From positions 1-14,856 of the forward strand of contig JALSGY010000333.1 in the NCBI GenBank assembly GCA_026982515.1: a DNA stretch of 14,856 nt. Reading direction: 5' to 3'. Made by a program: the position numbers and the translations under genes. Shown here one piece after another: positions 13,832 to 14,856 of the stretch (positions are counted from its first letter, which is position 1; the number at the start of each line of letters is the position of its first letter). Under the pieces are notes generated by a model. It saw only the letters and a list, made by a program, of their open reading frames with translations. It made no database searches and was not told the origin of the DNA. This DNA comes from Paracoccaceae bacterium. Lineage in GTDB: Bacteria > Pseudomonadota > Alphaproteobacteria > Rhodobacterales > Rhodobacteraceae.

Positions 13832-14584
13832 TCAGTTCTCCAGGAAGGTCCGCACTGCCGCCTCGAACTCGCGCGGCCTTTCGGCGTGCAGCCAGTGCCC
13901 GGCACCGGGGATCTTCGCGAAACGGGCGGCGGGAAAGAGGCGCCTGATCCTGCTGCGGTGCTCGGGGCGCACATAGTCGCTTTCGGCCCCGCTCAGGAAC
14001 AGCACCGGCCCCTCGAAACGCCCCTCCACCTGCGGGAAGCCGGTGATTCGTTCCATTTCGGCAGCCAGCACATCCAGGTTCAGCCGCCATATGCGTTCCT
14101 TGATGTCGAGCGACTGCAGCAGGAAGGCGCGCAGCGCGGGATCCTCGATTCCCAGCTGCTCGGCGGCATCCGCCCGCCGTTCCACCCGGGAAAGATCGAC
14201 CTGCCGCATCGCCTCGATCAGGTGGGCCTGCGTATGCCCGTAGGCCACGGGCGCGATATCGGCCACCACCAGCCGGCGCACCGCCTGCGGCTGCTGCAAG
14301 GCCAGAACCATCGCCGCCTTGCCGCCCATGGAATGGCCCAGAACGTCCATCCGCCCGCCGTGGGCCGCGATTACCTCGGCCAGGTCATGCGCCATGCCCT
14401 CATAATCATGCGTTTCATGCCAGGGGCTTTCGCCGTGGTTGCGCATGTCCACCGCCACCACCTGGCGGGCATCGGACAGCCGCCTGGCGATCACGCCCCA
14501 GTTGCGGGCCGAGCCGAACAGCCCGTGGGCGATGAGAAGCGGGGGGGTTCCGGTGGGTTCTCCGGTGACGAGCGCGTGCAGCAT
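13832..14584 (-). CDS. Alpha/beta-fold hydrolase (YbfF-like esterase)
   Basis: This 250-residue alpha/beta hydrolase is close in plan to the small YbfF/abhydrolase-11 esterases. It shows the oxyanion-region HGLFGSARNW (20-29), the VDMRNHGESP motif (45-54), a nucleophile elbow GHSMGG with Ser85, a likely acid Asp203 in ESDYVRPEH, and the catalytic His230 in GAGHWLHAERP. The cap region is about 110-190. There is no signal peptide, so it is cytoplasmic. The ATG at 14584 lacks a Shine-Dalgarno sequence; a CTAGAC box 7 bases upstream suggests a leaderless transcript. It converges on the manC-like gene and shares no evident pathway with it. The fold and catalytic triad are clear; the natural substrate (a short acyl ester or thioester) is not. 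Confidence 0.88.
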   Translation of the reverse strand: MLHALVTGEPTGTPPLLIAHGLFGSARNWGVIARRLSDARQVVAVDMRNHGESPWHETHDYEGMAHDLAEVIAAHGGRMDVLGHSMGGKAAMVLALQQPQAVRRLVVADIAPVAYGHTQAHLIEAMRQVDLSRVERRADAAEQLGIEDPALRAFLLQSLDIKERIWRLNLDVLAAEMERITGFPQVEGRFEGPVLFLSGAESDYVRPEHRSRIRRLFPAARFAKIPGAGHWLHAERPREFEAAVRTFLEN

Positions 14585-14591
14585 GGGGTAG

Positions 14592-14620
14592 GTCTAGCGC
14601 GAAGTTGCGGTGCTGGCCAG
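14592..14620 (-). promoter_or_regulatory. Candidate promoter of the hydrolase gene
   Basis: On the minus strand CTGGCC (14615-14620) and CTAGAC (14592-14597) stand 17 bases apart. Transcription from here would begin close to the hydrolase ATG, which would explain the missing ribosome site. The boxes match only partly, so this is tentative. Confidence 0.25.
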
Positions 14621-14791
14621 AGCCGGGTCGCCGTGTCGAGAATACGCGGCGCATTCGCCTGCCGGTGGGCGGGGCAGGCACGCGCCTCCCTGCCGGTTGC
14701 CCAGCTCCCGTGGGGCGGCGAACGGTTCCAATCCGGCGCGACATGCCCTAGAAAATGCGGGCTGCAGACGAGCGGACGGACGGATCGTGCG

Positions 14792-14856
14792 ATGATTTGC
14801 GAGCAAAGGGCAAGACGCCTTGCGGATCTTCTTCACCGCAAGCTGGGTGTCGGGGG
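14792..14856 (+). CDS. Possible start of a gene cut by the window edge
   Basis: From the ATG at 14792 an open frame runs to the window end, giving 21 codons (MICEQRARRLADLLHRKLGV and on). The helical Arg/Leu-rich composition looks like a genuine protein N-terminus, and the orientation is divergent from the hydrolase gene. There is no strong ribosome site (GGACGGA only), and use of AGG and AGA codons is less typical than in the neighbours. I cannot assign a family from so little sequence. Confidence 0.35.
   Translation, partial: MICEQRARRLADLLHRKLGVG

Noticed and set aside
14594..14836. Minus-strand 80-codon open frame upstream of the hydrolase gene
   Set aside because: No motif, Arg/Ala/Pro-rich composition, and it would cover the hydrolase promoter region; probably non-coding.
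1..14856. Mobile element, CRISPR array, tRNA/rRNA or recent transfer signs
   Set aside because: No transposase or integrase, no regularly spaced repeats, no tRNA cloverleaf seen, and no marked change in base composition along the window.

Overview
The window is dense, GC-rich bacterial DNA. Strong G/C preference at third codon positions leaves long open shadow frames on the opposite strand of almost every gene. A tripartite TRAP transporter, a PrsD/PrsE-type secretion pair and the overall gene style suggest an alphaproteobacterium, most likely of the Rhodobacteraceae/Rhodobacterales; this is inference, since there is no rRNA or other marker gene. Genes cover almost everything: no gap exceeds about 210 bases. 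I see no tRNA, rRNA, CRISPR array, insertion sequence or prophage.

Layout. (1) 97-3140, minus strand: a two-gene type I secretion operon, an ABC permease/ATPase followed by an HlyD-type adaptor, overlapping by ATGA. It ends in a long hairpin at 21-57. (2) 3342-11185, minus strand: a compact seven-gene operon. In transcription order it encodes an N-formylglutamate amidohydrolase-family enzyme, TRAP small permease, TRAP large permease, TRAP substrate-binding protein, a glutamine-synthetase-like ligase, an aldehyde dehydrogenase and an iron-type alcohol dehydrogenase. (3) 11186-11332: a divergent control region. (4) 11333-12205, plus strand: an RpiR-family regulator. (5) 12335-13753, plus strand: a bifunctional mannose-1-phosphate guanylyltransferase / mannose-6-phosphate isomerase. 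(6) 13832-14584, minus strand: an alpha/beta hydrolase converging on it. (7) 14792-14856, plus strand: possibly the first 21 codons of another gene.

The most interesting part is the seven-gene operon with its divergent regulator. It contains the enzyme classes needed for a gamma-glutamylated amino-alcohol pathway. A transporter imports the compound, the ligase attaches glutamate to its amine, the alcohol dehydrogenase and aldehyde dehydrogenase oxidise the hydroxyl to a carboxylate, and an amidohydrolase releases glutamate and an amino acid. Ethanolamine, giving glycine, is the simplest candidate; alaninol or 3-aminopropanol are alternatives. It resembles the Puu putrescine route, but with an alcohol dehydrogenase in place of the amine oxidase PuuB and an N-formylglutamate amidohydrolase-type enzyme in place of PuuD. 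Two independent details fit a ligand that is neither a simple carboxylate nor a phosphosugar: the TRAP binding protein lacks the usual carboxylate-clamping arginine, and the regulator's SIS domain lacks the usual phosphosugar-binding Ser/Thr loop. The pathway is an inference from gene content and has not been shown biochemically here.
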